Positions 45,941 through 56,069 of a DNA stretch of 64,000 nt are shown here, piece after piece. How positions within the stretch are numbered: the stretch's first letter is position 1; the number at the start of each line of letters is the position of its first letter. The notes below the pieces were generated by a model. The model ran no database searches. It was not told the origin of the DNA and saw only the letters and a program-made list of their open reading frames with translations. The DNA is from Calamus simplicifolius (lineage: Eukaryota > Streptophyta > Magnoliopsida > Arecales > Arecaceae), in assembly GCA_900491605.1 (NCBI GenBank), contig UESW01005040.1:188242-252241 (forward strand), in the 5' to 3' direction. A program made the translations under genes and the position numbers.

Positions 45941-46250
45941 CGGCCTCAACGGCTTTATTGCAGCCTCATCAGCTCTATCAGCCTTAGTGGCTCTATCCCT
46001 TTGCCCCAGCGGCATCATTACGGCCTCAATGGCTTTATTGCAGCCTCATCGGCTCTATTAGCCTTAGTGGCTCTATCCCTCTGTCCCAACGACATCATTA
46101 CGACCTCAGCGGAATTATTATAGCCTTAGCGGCTCTATCGCTCTGCCTCATCGGCTATATCAATCTCAACGGTTTTATTGCAGCCTCGTTGGCTCTATCT
46201 CTCAGCCTCAGCGGCATTAGTGCAGCTCCATCAGCTCTATTTTTGCCTTG
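45941..46250 (+). repeat. LARD internal repeat family 3 (about 80 bp unit)
   Basis: Units with GCAGCCTCATCRGCTCTAT and CAGCGGCATCATTACGGCCT recur three to four times immediately after the satellite. Confidence 0.8.
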
Positions 46251-46269
46251 CCAACTAATTGACGAGCGA

Positions 46270-46300
46270 CCCCCCCCCCCCCAAAAAAAAAAAAAAAAAA
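46270..46300 (+). repeat. C13-A18 homopolymer junction
   Basis: Thirteen C directly followed by eighteen A in the LARD interior. Likely unstable; length may be unreliable. Confidence 0.85.
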
Positions 46301-46410
46301 TTGGGCGTACACTGCTTTAAGTGGCAAGCACAAGGTAATAAGCTTACCCCCAATGTTGCTTAAAAAAATTTTACACTCCTTCAGCTTGGTTAGTGCAGGA
46401 CCTACAAGCT

Positions 46411-46430
46411 CAAGGAGTGTAGGGGGCATC
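46411..46430 (+). other. polypurine-tract candidate of the LARD
   Basis: CAAGGAGTGTAGGGGGCATC immediately precedes the 3' LTR; its purine-rich GGAG...AGGGGG core is in the expected position for plus-strand priming. Confidence 0.6.
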
Positions 46431-48727
46431 TGATAGGACCAGTTAACAGGCCCATGGGCAATAAAAACAGAAATTTTCAAACAATTTTTCTAGGTGGCCA
46501 TCTTCGGCGGCCTTCCTAAATGGCTTCGCTGGCCTACTAGATTTTCTCTTCAAGGACGCTGTGGGCATTTAATTCCAAGCGTCCCCATAGGCAAATCAAT
46601 GGGCAGCATTTAATGATACAGAGAAGAAAAAAAAAAAAAGGAAATCCTAGGTGCGGTCTTCTTCAACGGCCATCATAGGCGGCCTTTCATCCTAGGCAGC
46701 AATCCTAGGTGGCCTCTTCCTCAACAATTCTAGGCGGCCTTTCATCTTAGGTGGCAGTCCTAGGTGGCAGTCCTAGGTGGCAGTCCTATCATCTTAGGCG
46801 GCCTCTCCCTCAACTGCCTTCTCAACGGCATTTATGTGCCGAAGCATTTATAAGTCTTATAAAGGACCTCGCTCCAAGGCATTTATTAGAGAGCATTCAA
46901 TGGAATTGTGCATTCAAGTCACGGACCATGAGGAGAAGCGGCCTTTTCTTCAACGGCCTTCCTCAATGGCCATTCTAAGCGGAAGTCCTAAGCAGCCTTT
47001 TCCTCAACTGTCATCTTAGGCGGCCTCTTCCTCCATGGCCTTCCTCAATGGCCATCCTAGGCGGCAGCCCTAAGCGGCCTTCCTCAATGGCCATCTTAGG
47101 CGGCCTTTCTAGGCGGCTTCGATTTCAAACTCCTAATGCCACCACGACGATGGCTCCCTATCGCATTTATGCGCATCTTAGGCGGCCTTTCTAGGCGGCT
47201 TCGGTTTCAAACTCCTAATGCCACCACGACGATGGCTCCCTATCGCATTTATGCGCTAGGCGGCTTCGGTTTCAAACTCCCAATGCCACCACGATGATGG
47301 CTCCCTATCGCATTTATGTGCTAGGGCATTTATGGTCTTATAAAGGCCATGCGCATTTATGGGTTGACTCCCTTTTTGGCCCCATGCATGCACGTAAGGG
47401 TTCTTCGGTAATAACTTTGGGACCCATCTTCATCCTAGGCGGTCCCAAAAGCTTCTCCCAGCTAGGCGGTCCCCGAGCAATCCTAGACGGCCCCCGACAC
47501 CCCCATGACGGTGGCCAAGAGCAGCCTAAGCGGCCCCTGGCAAATCCTAGGTGGCCTCCGGCCCTTCCATGACGGCTTTCGGCCTTTCTGCAATGGCCCC
47601 TGTCACAGCGGCCTTCCGTCCATCCTAGGCGGCCTCTGGCAAATCCTAGGCGGCCTCCAGCCCTTCCATGACGGCTTCCGGTCTTTCTGCAATGGCCTCT
47701 GTCACATCATCCTTCCGTCCATCCTAGGCGGCCCCTGGTGGTCCGAGCGAATCCCACGGCGGCCCAGGTCTTCCACAGACTTCTAACTCTCTGAACTTCA
47801 TGACTTCGAGCATCTGGGGCTCCCCTGGTTCAGACTCCAGGCTGCATGGATGGCTCTGGGAGGGAGAAGGACTCCAGCCACAAAACAATAAAAAGTGACG
47901 TGGAGGATAACAGGGAGGTGAAGGACCAGTCATGGTCCTTCCAAGATGACTCAAAGACCCAATAAAAAAAGGAGGGACACTGGCATCATGATCTAAAGTA
48001 TTTATAGGGCCCTCAGGAGCTTGTCAAAGGATAGGGCACTGCCACATTTCATAATTATAAATGACAACTGGTGATAGATTGATTCGGAACTACGGATCAG
48101 CCGAGTATCTTTAACGGATTACCATAATTTGACGTCAGATTCACCGAGTCAAGGTGAACACAAGTCTCAAAATAAGAAAAGAGAAAAGTGATGAAGGATG
48201 TGACAGCGCCTGTGGCTCTGACATTTCACTAAGAGGTAAGCTTTATTGAAAGTTATCATTTATCATAAAAGTCTTGACAAGTGGCAACATTTTGAGCCTC
48301 ACAGATGTCAGCCCTGACATTTCACCCACCAAAAGTCCTTAATCATCATGACACTTCAGCCACTTAGACTAAATGAGCCCCCAAAAGTCATGGTCCATCA
48401 TAAGGCTCCACGTGACTCCTTCCTACTAGAGGACAAGAACCCAAACTTCTCAAGCAAGTTTCACAGAGTATAAAGGTAATAAATTAGGTAAGAAGAGGTA
48501 ACTCTAAAAACTGAACACGCTCATTTTGAGCCCCTCTTTTTTTCTCTTTCGAGCTTTCTCATGCTCACGGCTGTTGCCCAGAGCACTAACTTGAGCGTCG
48601 GAGGGTCCCCGCCGGAATACCCAGCCGTTGAACTTCTTGCAGGCTTTGAAGACAGAAGGCCCCGATATTTCTATGAAGGAACGGCCGACGGTCAAGGACA
48701 CCAGCTCAAAATGATCGGGCATCAACA
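46431..48727 (+). repeat. 3' LTR of the LARD
   Basis: Same ends as the 5' LTR. It differs by having three tandem copies (about 47107-47330) of the GATGGCTCCCTATCGCATTT block that is single at 41105 in the 5' LTR, and by deletions near 46520-46680. Confidence 0.9.
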
Positions 48728-48732
48728 ACATC

Positions 48733-49110
48733 AATCTATAGCTTTCTTCTAAAGAAAAAAAACAGGATCCATACTAGCACATATTTTGCCTTGTTTATCA
48801 CTTCCTTTAGGTAAGGGAAAGAGGTTTCTTTTCTCAAAGTAGCGTCTGCTACAACTCATTAGGCACTAAATATGTTCTTGGGAAGGTGATCATCAAACAA
48901 AGCTCAAAATATAATAATACATTTAGTAGCCAATGTGTTGACCTTTCTATTTCTTAGATAATCGGTCCATTTGATGAACTTCTCAACTGATCGATAACGA
49001 AGAATTCATAAGGATCCAACCAATAGGAGAATCAGATTGGGTGAGAGAGCGCGTGAATGCTAGCATGGTCATGAGATAGCGGATGGATGTGACAATGGTT
49101 GAGAAAGAGA
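48733..49110. other. AT-rich spacer
   Basis: No ORF or repeat ends seen between the LARD target duplication and the MULE. Confidence 0.5.
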
Positions 49111-49186
49111 CGGATGACGGGAATTTCTACGTACACCACAAAATTACTCTCTACATGGGGAATTTCTATTTGCACCACAAAAATTA

Positions 49187-49815
49187 CTCTCTATACGGAA
49201 ATTTCTATTTACACCGCTCGAATTGCTCAGTATACTTCTTAAATTTTTTTTAAAAAAATTTCTAAATTACCCTTAGCACCCCGTCTTCGTCTCCCCCTCA
49301 TTTTTTCGGCACCAGCGTCCCCCCTCCTCCTCCCTCTCTACCCCTTCCCTCGGCCCCCATCTCCTCCCCTTCCGTCCCCAGCACCGCCTCTCACCCACCC
49401 CCCTCCCCTCAAACCCAGTCTTCTCCCCACTCCCCAGCCCCGGCACCAGTGCCAGGGAGAGGAAGACGGTGCCGGGGCCGGAGAGTGGGCTGAAAACCAG
49501 GGCCGAGGGAGGATGGGAGGCGATGCCAGGGAGAGGAGGAGACGAAGGCCGAAAGGAAGGAGTGGGGGACGATGCCAGGAGAGGGGAGGAGAGGGGGGGC
49601 TGTCGAGGAAGGAAGAAGAGGAGACGGGAGCCGGGGGGAAAGGGTGGGGGGCAGCGCCAGGAAGGGAGGAGGAGAGGGGGGGAGCGCCGATGTCGTGGAA
49701 GGAAGAGGGGGAGAGGAGACTGGGATGCTAAGGGTAGTTTAGGATTTTTTTTTAAAAATTTTGAGGGGTGCACTGAGCAATCCAAGCGGTGCAAATAGAA
49801 ATTCCCTCTCTACAC
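49187..49815. other. 10-bp target duplication of the nested TIR element
   Basis: CTCTCTATAC at 49187-49196 and CTCTCTACAC at 49806-49815; nine of ten bases agree, a Mutator-type length. Confidence 0.65.
49197..49805 (+). mobile_element. nested 609-bp non-autonomous TIR element (Mutator-like)
   Basis: Terminal inverted repeats of about 85 bp: GGAAATTTCTATTTACACCG at the left and its near-complement CGGTGCAAATAGAAATTCC at the right, both followed inward by a T/A-rich spacer and TGCTAAGGGTA-type blocks (49270 and 49728). The centre (49290-49720) is extremely strand-asymmetric: C/T on the left third of the + strand, G/A on the rest. It gives long but low-complexity ORFs. Its TIR resembles that of the host MULE, so it is probably a relative or derivative. 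Confidence 0.75.
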
Positions 49816-50084
49816 CCACACTTAAAAAAAATAAATATCCAGTTTATCCCGTTGTGTAATGACCTTTATACCCTCTGAAATTTCTCTACCCTCAATCACC
49901 CCCCCTCTCCCCTCACTGTTTCAGTTTCCTCAACCCCTCACTCCCCTTAATCCATTAAACCTATCTAAACCCCTTGTTTAAAGGGATTTGAACCTCCATT
50001 TCAACAATGGACGATTTGATAAGATCCTACGAATGCAAAGGTTCATATTTTTACCTATTTTCTATTTTTTTTGGATCGTGCTCC

Positions 50085-50330
50085 GTTCGGTCCTGGAATG
50101 CCGAACAAAGCCTTACTGTTCAGCCTTGTAGGGCCGAACATAATGGTTATATTCTGCTTATGTTTGGCCCTCCGGGCTAAACAGTAAGAGATTGCTCGGC
50201 TCATAGGGCCGAACATAACCATTATGTTTGGCCCTACAAGGCCGAACAATAAGGCTTTGTTCGGCATTTCAGGGCTAAACAGAGGCCAAATGTTTGGCCC
50301 TGTGGGGCCGAACAGAAGCTATATGGGCCA
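50085..50330. repeat. left subterminal palindrome with GGCCGAAC motifs
   Basis: Left arm 50085-50150 and right arm 50215-50280 are long near-perfect inverted repeats (for example GGAATGCCGAACAAAGCC versus its complement at 50258). About 14 GGCCGAACA/TGTTCGGCC or near variants (GGGCTAAACAG, GTTTGGCCC) occur in 245 bp. The same motif recurs at the other end of the MULE. Confidence 0.85.
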
Positions 50331-50529
50331 AATGCTAATTTAAGACGATTTTTTTTTACATGTAGGGCGTTGCTTTAACTGAATGCAGCATGATTGGCTC
50401 GAAATATGTGATGAATTATACAAATAAATTTACAACTTATAAGGTCTGATAATTTATATTATAATTATTTTATTAGTTGATTGAGCTATGTATAAAATTG
50501 TCTACTCATATTAAACTATTTAATATGTA

Positions 50530-52250
50530 GATATTCAAGAGTAGAGAAGACTTGTGTAATTGGTGTCAAAAAGCTGGGGAAAAAAATGGATTTGTTGTTG
50601 TAATTAAAACATATGATTCAGGTAGCAATGTTAGGAAACCAAAAATTATGCTTGGTTGTGAGAGGAGTGGTACCCACAGAAGCACAAGCATAAAGGAAAA
50701 GGGATTAAAGATTAGGGCCAATGGCACAAAGAAGTGTGGATGCCCTTTTGCATTAAAAGGAAGAAAATTGAACATTGCGAATGATTGGATGTTAATGGTC
50801 GTTTGTAGAGTGCACAATCATCCGGCTGCAAAGCATCTTGAGGGGCACTCATGTGTTGAAAGGTTATCTAAGCAGGAGACTTCATCGTTAGTGGATATGT
50901 CAAAGAGTTTGGTTCGGCCAAAGGACATATTGTCCACATTGAAGCAAAGGGATGCCCTCAATGTTACGATAATTAAGATGATCTACAATGCACGTCAGTG
51001 GTGTAAAGTTGTAAAGAAAGCTGAAATCACATATGCAACATCTTTTGGGTAAATTAGACGAGGCTAAATACATTAAGTGGCATAGAAATTGTAATAATAC
51101 TGATGTTGTGTGTGACTTGTTTTGGGTATACCCTGGTAGCATAAATTTGTTACGTGCATTTTTTTGTATTTTGATAATGGATTGCACGTACAAGACAAAT
51201 AGATATCGTCTTCCTCTCTTAAAGATTGTGGGGGTGACATCAACTGACCTCACATTTTCTATTGCTTTTACATACATGGACTTTGAACGGGAAGATAACT
51301 ATATATGGGCATTAGAGAGATTGTGCAATGTCATGGATGCTGATGTTTTGCATGAGTTGATAGTCCCAGATAGAGACTTGGCTCTATTGAATGCAATTGA
51401 GAGGGTATTTTCTGCAGCTAAACATTTGTTATGTAGATGGAATATTAGTAGAAATATTTTGGTCCAGTACAAAAGATTATTTGAAACAAAGGAGAAATGT
51501 GATAAGTTTATAATGAGTTAGAATATACTAGTATTGTCCTCTATAGAAGACGAGTATAATGCTCATTAGAATGCACTCCAAAGAGAGTTCAGTACCTATC
51601 CAGATGCATTACGGTATGTATCAGATAGTTGGCTGAGCAAATACAAAGAAAGATTTGTCGCAGTATGGACGAACATATGTAGGCACTTCGAGAATATGAC
51701 AACAAATAAGTATCACAAGATATTGATTCATTTAACAACTTTATAATTTAATTGCATCTTTGTTATCTAACTTTGATTTAATTTTATTTACTTTACTTGG
51801 GCTGAAAGTGCCCATGCAAAGCTGAAAAGCCAGCTTGGATCAAGCCAAGGGACTTTCGAGTCATCTTGGACAAATACATGGTTTGATTGAGTTGCAGCAT
51901 AGTGACATTAAAGCTTATTCGAGAAGAGTTTGATGATCGTGCAATACAACTTTAAGCCTACTGAATTCAAAGAACTACAAAGTTTCATATCTATAAGTGC
52001 ATTAAATCTTATCTTTGCCCAATCGAAACGAGCCAATTCAGTTGGGATTGATGATTCAGTTTGTAGGTGTGCTATTCAACGCATACATGGTTTACCATGT
52101 GCTCACGAGATTGCATGGTAAAGGATGGAAGGTCGACCTATTCCCGTCGACTGCATAGATCCTTATTGAAGAAAACTTTATTCCTGCTATAAATGTGCAA
52201 AGTATAAAGCTGAGCTGTGAACCAAAGTTGGATATGATTGTCAAGAATTC
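50530..52250 (+). pseudogene. FAR1-type MULE transposase, broken
   Basis: Transposase of the element. The N-terminal WRKY-GCM1 (FAR1) zinc finger is at 50552-50875: LGCERSGTH, KKCGCPFALKG, CRVHNHPAAKH. A frame change near 51028 leads into the MULE domain (51033-51521) with the first catalytic Asp in MDCTYKTNRYRLPLL (residue 50 of that segment) and the second in PDRDLALLNAIE. After a stop near 51521 and a probable intron (about 51706-51799) comes ESAHAKLKSQL with the third catalytic Glu near 51800, then stops, and a SWIM finger at about 52062-52118 (CRCAIQRIHGLPCAHEI). Some homologous sequence (STRRDPSAFELI) continues to 52435. All catalytic positions are visible, but at least four lesions prevent expression. 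Confidence 0.9.
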
Positions 52251-52539
52251 AAGTTGTTAGATGGGTTTCTGAATTTTAGATGTTAAAGAAATTGAGAGAT
52301 TTTGCAAGTTCATATAGTACTTCTCTTATAGAACCTACAAAAAGAAGACTGGTACACGTGGCCGCACTTCAATAAAGGTTGATACGTCTACTCGCCGTGA
52401 CCCATCTGCCTTTGAGTTGATTCTATTTGGATAAGATAGTTATTCACCTAGCATTAAGCCAATTAGTACGGGCATCCCAATGATGCAGATGCAAAAGAGG
52501 CAGCCAAAGCAAAAGGTAAGAAGCATATGTTTTTTTTTA

Positions 52540-52790
52540 ACAAAGAGTGCTGGGGCGAACCATGCTGTGCCGAGCCATGCTATGCCGTGCTGGGGCATGC
52601 CATGCTAGAGCATGCCGTGCCGAGGCATGCCGGGCCAAGCTGTGCCGCTCCAGGCCTGCCCATGCCATGCCGTGTCGGAGCCTATCGTGCCATGTCGAGG
52701 CATGCCGGGCTGGCTCATGCCATGCCATGCCGGGGTGTGCCAGGCCGACCCATGCCAGGGCGTGTCGTGCCCTTCCGTGCTTTGTAGCCA
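52540..52790 (+). repeat. CATGCC-rich palindromic minisatellite
   Basis: Dense GGCATGCC, CATGCCGTGC and CCATGCCATGCC words in 5- and 10-bp multiples. It lies between the transposase tail and the OTU segment, in what was probably an intron. Several ORFs of 65-97 codons through it on both strands (Cys/Ala/His-rich) are artefacts of the repeat. Confidence 0.8.
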
Positions 52791-53217
52791 TGCAATAGAT
52801 ATTGTTTGAGTGACATGTGATTGTTTTCAAATAATTTATAGCATTCGATATGGTTTGCAGGTAATTCGTCCTAACCCGATCACATAAGCCAATGATCTAT
52901 ATTGATGCATTTCTAGATGGGTTGAGGCCATACATCCAGCATATTAAGGATGTAAAAGCTGTTGGCAACTATGGATTTAAGGTAATAGCTGACTTGCTAG
53001 GATTTGGAGAGAATGGTTGGTTACATGTTAGGAAGAATTTATTACAGAAGTTGCAATGTCATTCAGAGCACTATCGTGCATTATATTCTGTCGAAGAAAG
53101 GATTGATGATATCACTAACGCATTAACATATTTTGAGAATTGTCCACCATATGACTGATGGAGACTGCCAGATATGGGGCATCTTATAGCATCCCGCTAT
53201 AATGTTGTCCTATACAA

Positions 53218-55280
53218 TCTCTTGTAGGGAGAAATAAACTCCAAGGCATGCATATTTAATAATTTGATAACAATTATCAATGCGGAATTTTAAAGATTAC
53301 ATATTAATCTATCTAACATGAAGATCATATCTTTGCCTTATATATAGGATCGTTTGATCTAAATTATGCATATAATTAAAATCATCAAGATCATATCTTG
53401 ATCTTTAAGGTAAGAAGTCATACTTATTGTCTTGAAGCATGCCTTAAGATCTAGGGATTATATCACTTACCTTAAGGGCAATTGGTAAATCCTTTTATGC
53501 TCTGCAGCCGTTCAATCATCCGGCCTCTAGTATCGTCCACGCAAAGTCCCCGAATGATCGGATTTCCGAAAGTGCTAGCTTGCGGAAAAACAACTTTGCT
53601 GATCTTGAATCCTTCCACTTGAATCTTCTTCCAAGATCCACCAAACTTTTACTGACACCAGAATCACACCATGATTTTCTATTCTAACTCTTTAGAAATT
53701 CAATCCATAACATTTCGTTGTTGTTCGATGATATGGTGAAGAATGTCCTCAAATTTATAGGCTCAATGTACCCTTTAGCCCATTGAATTCTAACACTTAG
53801 TGTTCTGTCGTTCGGTGAAAACCAAAGAGATGCAGCGTTTGGTTAATTCCGACGTTTGGTGAAAACCAAAGAGATGCAGCGTTTGGTTAATTTCGACATT
53901 CGGTGAAAATCAAAGAGATGTGAATTCTAACACTTAGAATTCCATCGTTGGTTAATTCAAAGAGGTACATGAATTCTAACGCTTAGAATTCCAACGGAAC
54001 CATTTGGAGAAGATTAATGTTATACATTAAATTCTACATGAGAATTTAATCTCTCATGAGATGTGAGATCCTTATGCGAGAAAACTCTTTTCACACATAG
54101 GTTTGGGTTTGGGTTTTGGTTTAAGCTAATTGGAATTTATTGGATTGAACCTACATAGATCATGGTCCTAGCCCAAATCAAATTTGGCCAGTCCTGAATC
54201 TATTTAAATCCAAATCAAGTCTAATTTCAAATCAATATTTGAAATTGATTAGTCCTTCTAATAGACTTAAACCAAATTGAATCTGATTCACTTGTACTTA
54301 ACCCAATTGAGATAATTCAATCAATCAAATTGATTAATTAAATCATATACGATTCTCAATCGTTGATCAGCAAATAGATCATCCTAGGAAACTTCTAAGC
54401 GTGTGACTCTCTAGGTTCGAACCTAAGCCGATAGCATAGAAACAACTTTCTATACTAATCGATGTGCTCATCTAGCAATGGAACCCGACGTCTAGATAAG
54501 TCGAAGAGTTATCGAGCAAACTCCAAGAATCCTAAGAAACAATTACCGTATAATTCATCCTTTTGACTACAAATGCTAAGGATGGCTTAAGAGCCTGTCA
54601 ACTCTAAACATCAAATCCATAAAGTGATTTCAATTTAGTGATCATGTGACCTTCACATGAAGTGCCTTGGCCAAGGTCTTGCTAAATTGAAACACAAGCA
54701 TTTCTCCTTTTAACGGGATAGGTCAAATTCCATCTTGATCCACAACTGACTACCATAAGTACTTGACTGCAACCAGTAACCTTTCGTAGCTGGATTAGAA
54801 ATCCAGGTGGTCCGGCACCTAAGTACAATGAGTTGCTTGCAAGTCACTGGTTATGATCTTCAGGTTTAAGGATACTTATACCCATCCATATCTTCTCGGA
54901 TTAACTCTTGACAGTAGAGTATCCGAAAATGAGTCACGTTCGGTGAAATGCACTCCTACACTTTCACCTATATGTTATACCAGTGTCTCTATACTCCTTG
55001 GTTAAGAGGACAACCAATAAATATGATATACAACATCCTATAATTGATAGTACTATGGCCCTGTCATAGTATATCATTTGGTCACGAACTCTTTCGAGGA
55101 CCTTTAAAGATAAATCCTCCTTTATCGTAAAGAAGATCCTAAGGGCTCATTACTATCAGAAGATGTTCTTGTAATGAATAAACTACCAATTAACTTTTTA
55201 TTAATATATCAATTTATATGCTATTTACATTAGCTCAATCATCAAATGATTGGCTTTAGAATACAATTCCCAACATCTCT
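53218..55280. other. 5-bp target duplication TCTCT of the solo LTR in the OTU domain
   Basis: TCTCT at 53218-53222 and 55276-55280. Removing the LTR and one copy rejoins the OTU reading frame register, which independently confirms the ends. Confidence 0.85.
53223..55275 (-). mobile_element. solo LTR, 2053 bp
   Basis: Begins TGTAGGGAG and ends TTCCCAACA, no internal domains. A TATA-like CCTATAAATTTGAGG on the minus strand near 53760 suggests minus orientation. Contains short direct repeats (GAGATGCAGCGTTTGGTTAA at 53829 and 53871). Family unknown; size suggests a copia- or gypsy-type with long LTRs. Confidence 0.82.
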
Positions 55281-56069
55281 TATTGCAACAATATCTTACA
55301 TTCCTACCTCTCAGATAGGTGTCTCTTCCTCCACTATCCTGCAAAGACATTGTAGTGGCTTTCGTAAATGGCAACCATTTTATGAAGGTATTAATTAAAC
55401 TGCTCTTAGTCACTTTAAATGGCTCATAAATTAAATGAGTAATATTATTACTAATTTATAAATTTGAAGGTGTTCCTATTGTTGGATCATCCCGTTCCGC
55501 CAATAGAGATCAACTGGCAAAGATATCATCTACCTTATGCTTCCAAATGAGCAAGTTCATATGAAACTTGGATTCAATAATTCAAAGAAAATATCTTTAT
55601 AGATGTTATAATTAGCGAGACTGTAGAGTTATAGTTAGCATCTTTTATCAAAGTTCAAATTTGTAAATATATTTCAAACTCTGTATAATACTTGACTATA
55701 GAGTTATAATTAGCGAGACTTTAGAGTTAAATTTGCTCTTCAAAATCGAACTCTGTATAATGCTTAATGTAACATAGTTTGATTTAGTAAACTGAACTTT
55801 CGACTCTGGCACACAAAAAGAAATTTAAAGGAACCTAAAACCTTCATACAAAATGCTTTGTATTTATAAATATAAAATATTATATATATATTTTCATGCA
55901 GATACTTTCAGTTACAAGTCACAAAAAAAGTACTCTAAGCTACAAAATACATGAGAGATCATCATCAATCTCCATCCCATCGTCATCGACACTTGTATTA
56001 CTGTGGCGGTGCATGACTAGGGCCAGGCACATCACGCTCATCTATTGAGATATGCTAAACTTGTAACAC

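Larger units (their letters stand above)
40223..48727 (+). mobile_element. complete non-autonomous LTR retrotransposon (LARD type)
   Basis: 8505 bp: LTRs of 2300 bp (40223-42522) and 2297 bp (46431-48727), PBS at 42526, a purine-rich tract before the 3' LTR, and a 3.9-kb internal region with no gag, protease, RT or integrase recognisable in any frame. Instead the inside is made of several GC-rich tandem repeat families. The two LTRs are clearly alike but differ by many substitutions and by local repeat copy number, so the insertion is not very recent. It must have been mobilised in trans, probably by a Ty3/gypsy element given the PBS type (inference). Confidence 0.92.
40218..48732. other. target duplication ACATC of the LARD element
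   Basis: ACATC at 40218-40222 and 48728-48732 flank the two LTRs exactly. With TG...CA termini this proves a single complete insertion. Confidence 0.9.
52860..55385 (+). pseudogene. OTU-like cysteine protease domain, split by a solo LTR
   Basis: After an AG acceptor near 52860 the frame 52892-53158 reads FLDGLRPYIQHIKDVKAVGN, YGFKVIADLLGFGENGW and VRKNLLQKL, matching the start of OTU-fold deubiquitinases, where the motif is normally GDGNCGFR with catalytic Asp and Cys. Here these are V/G and Tyr, so the active site is lost or mutated. A stop at 53156 is followed in frame by WRLPDMGHLIASRYNVVLYNLL. The LTR interrupts at 53222, and the domain resumes at 55278: LTFLPLR, KDIVVAFVNGNHFMKV, which holds the expected catalytic His. 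In related elements this domain lies at or near the transposase C-terminus; whether it was a separate gene or a fusion here is unclear. Confidence 0.72.

Noticed and set aside
49273..49798. Overlapping ORFs of 109-173 codons on both strands
   Set aside because: Pure low-complexity Pro/Ser/Leu or Gly/Arg/Glu products of a purine-skewed TIR-element core; no domain.
52527..52830. Four overlapping ORFs of 65-97 codons rich in Cys, Ala and His
   Set aside because: They arise in several frames and on both strands from the CATGCC repeat.
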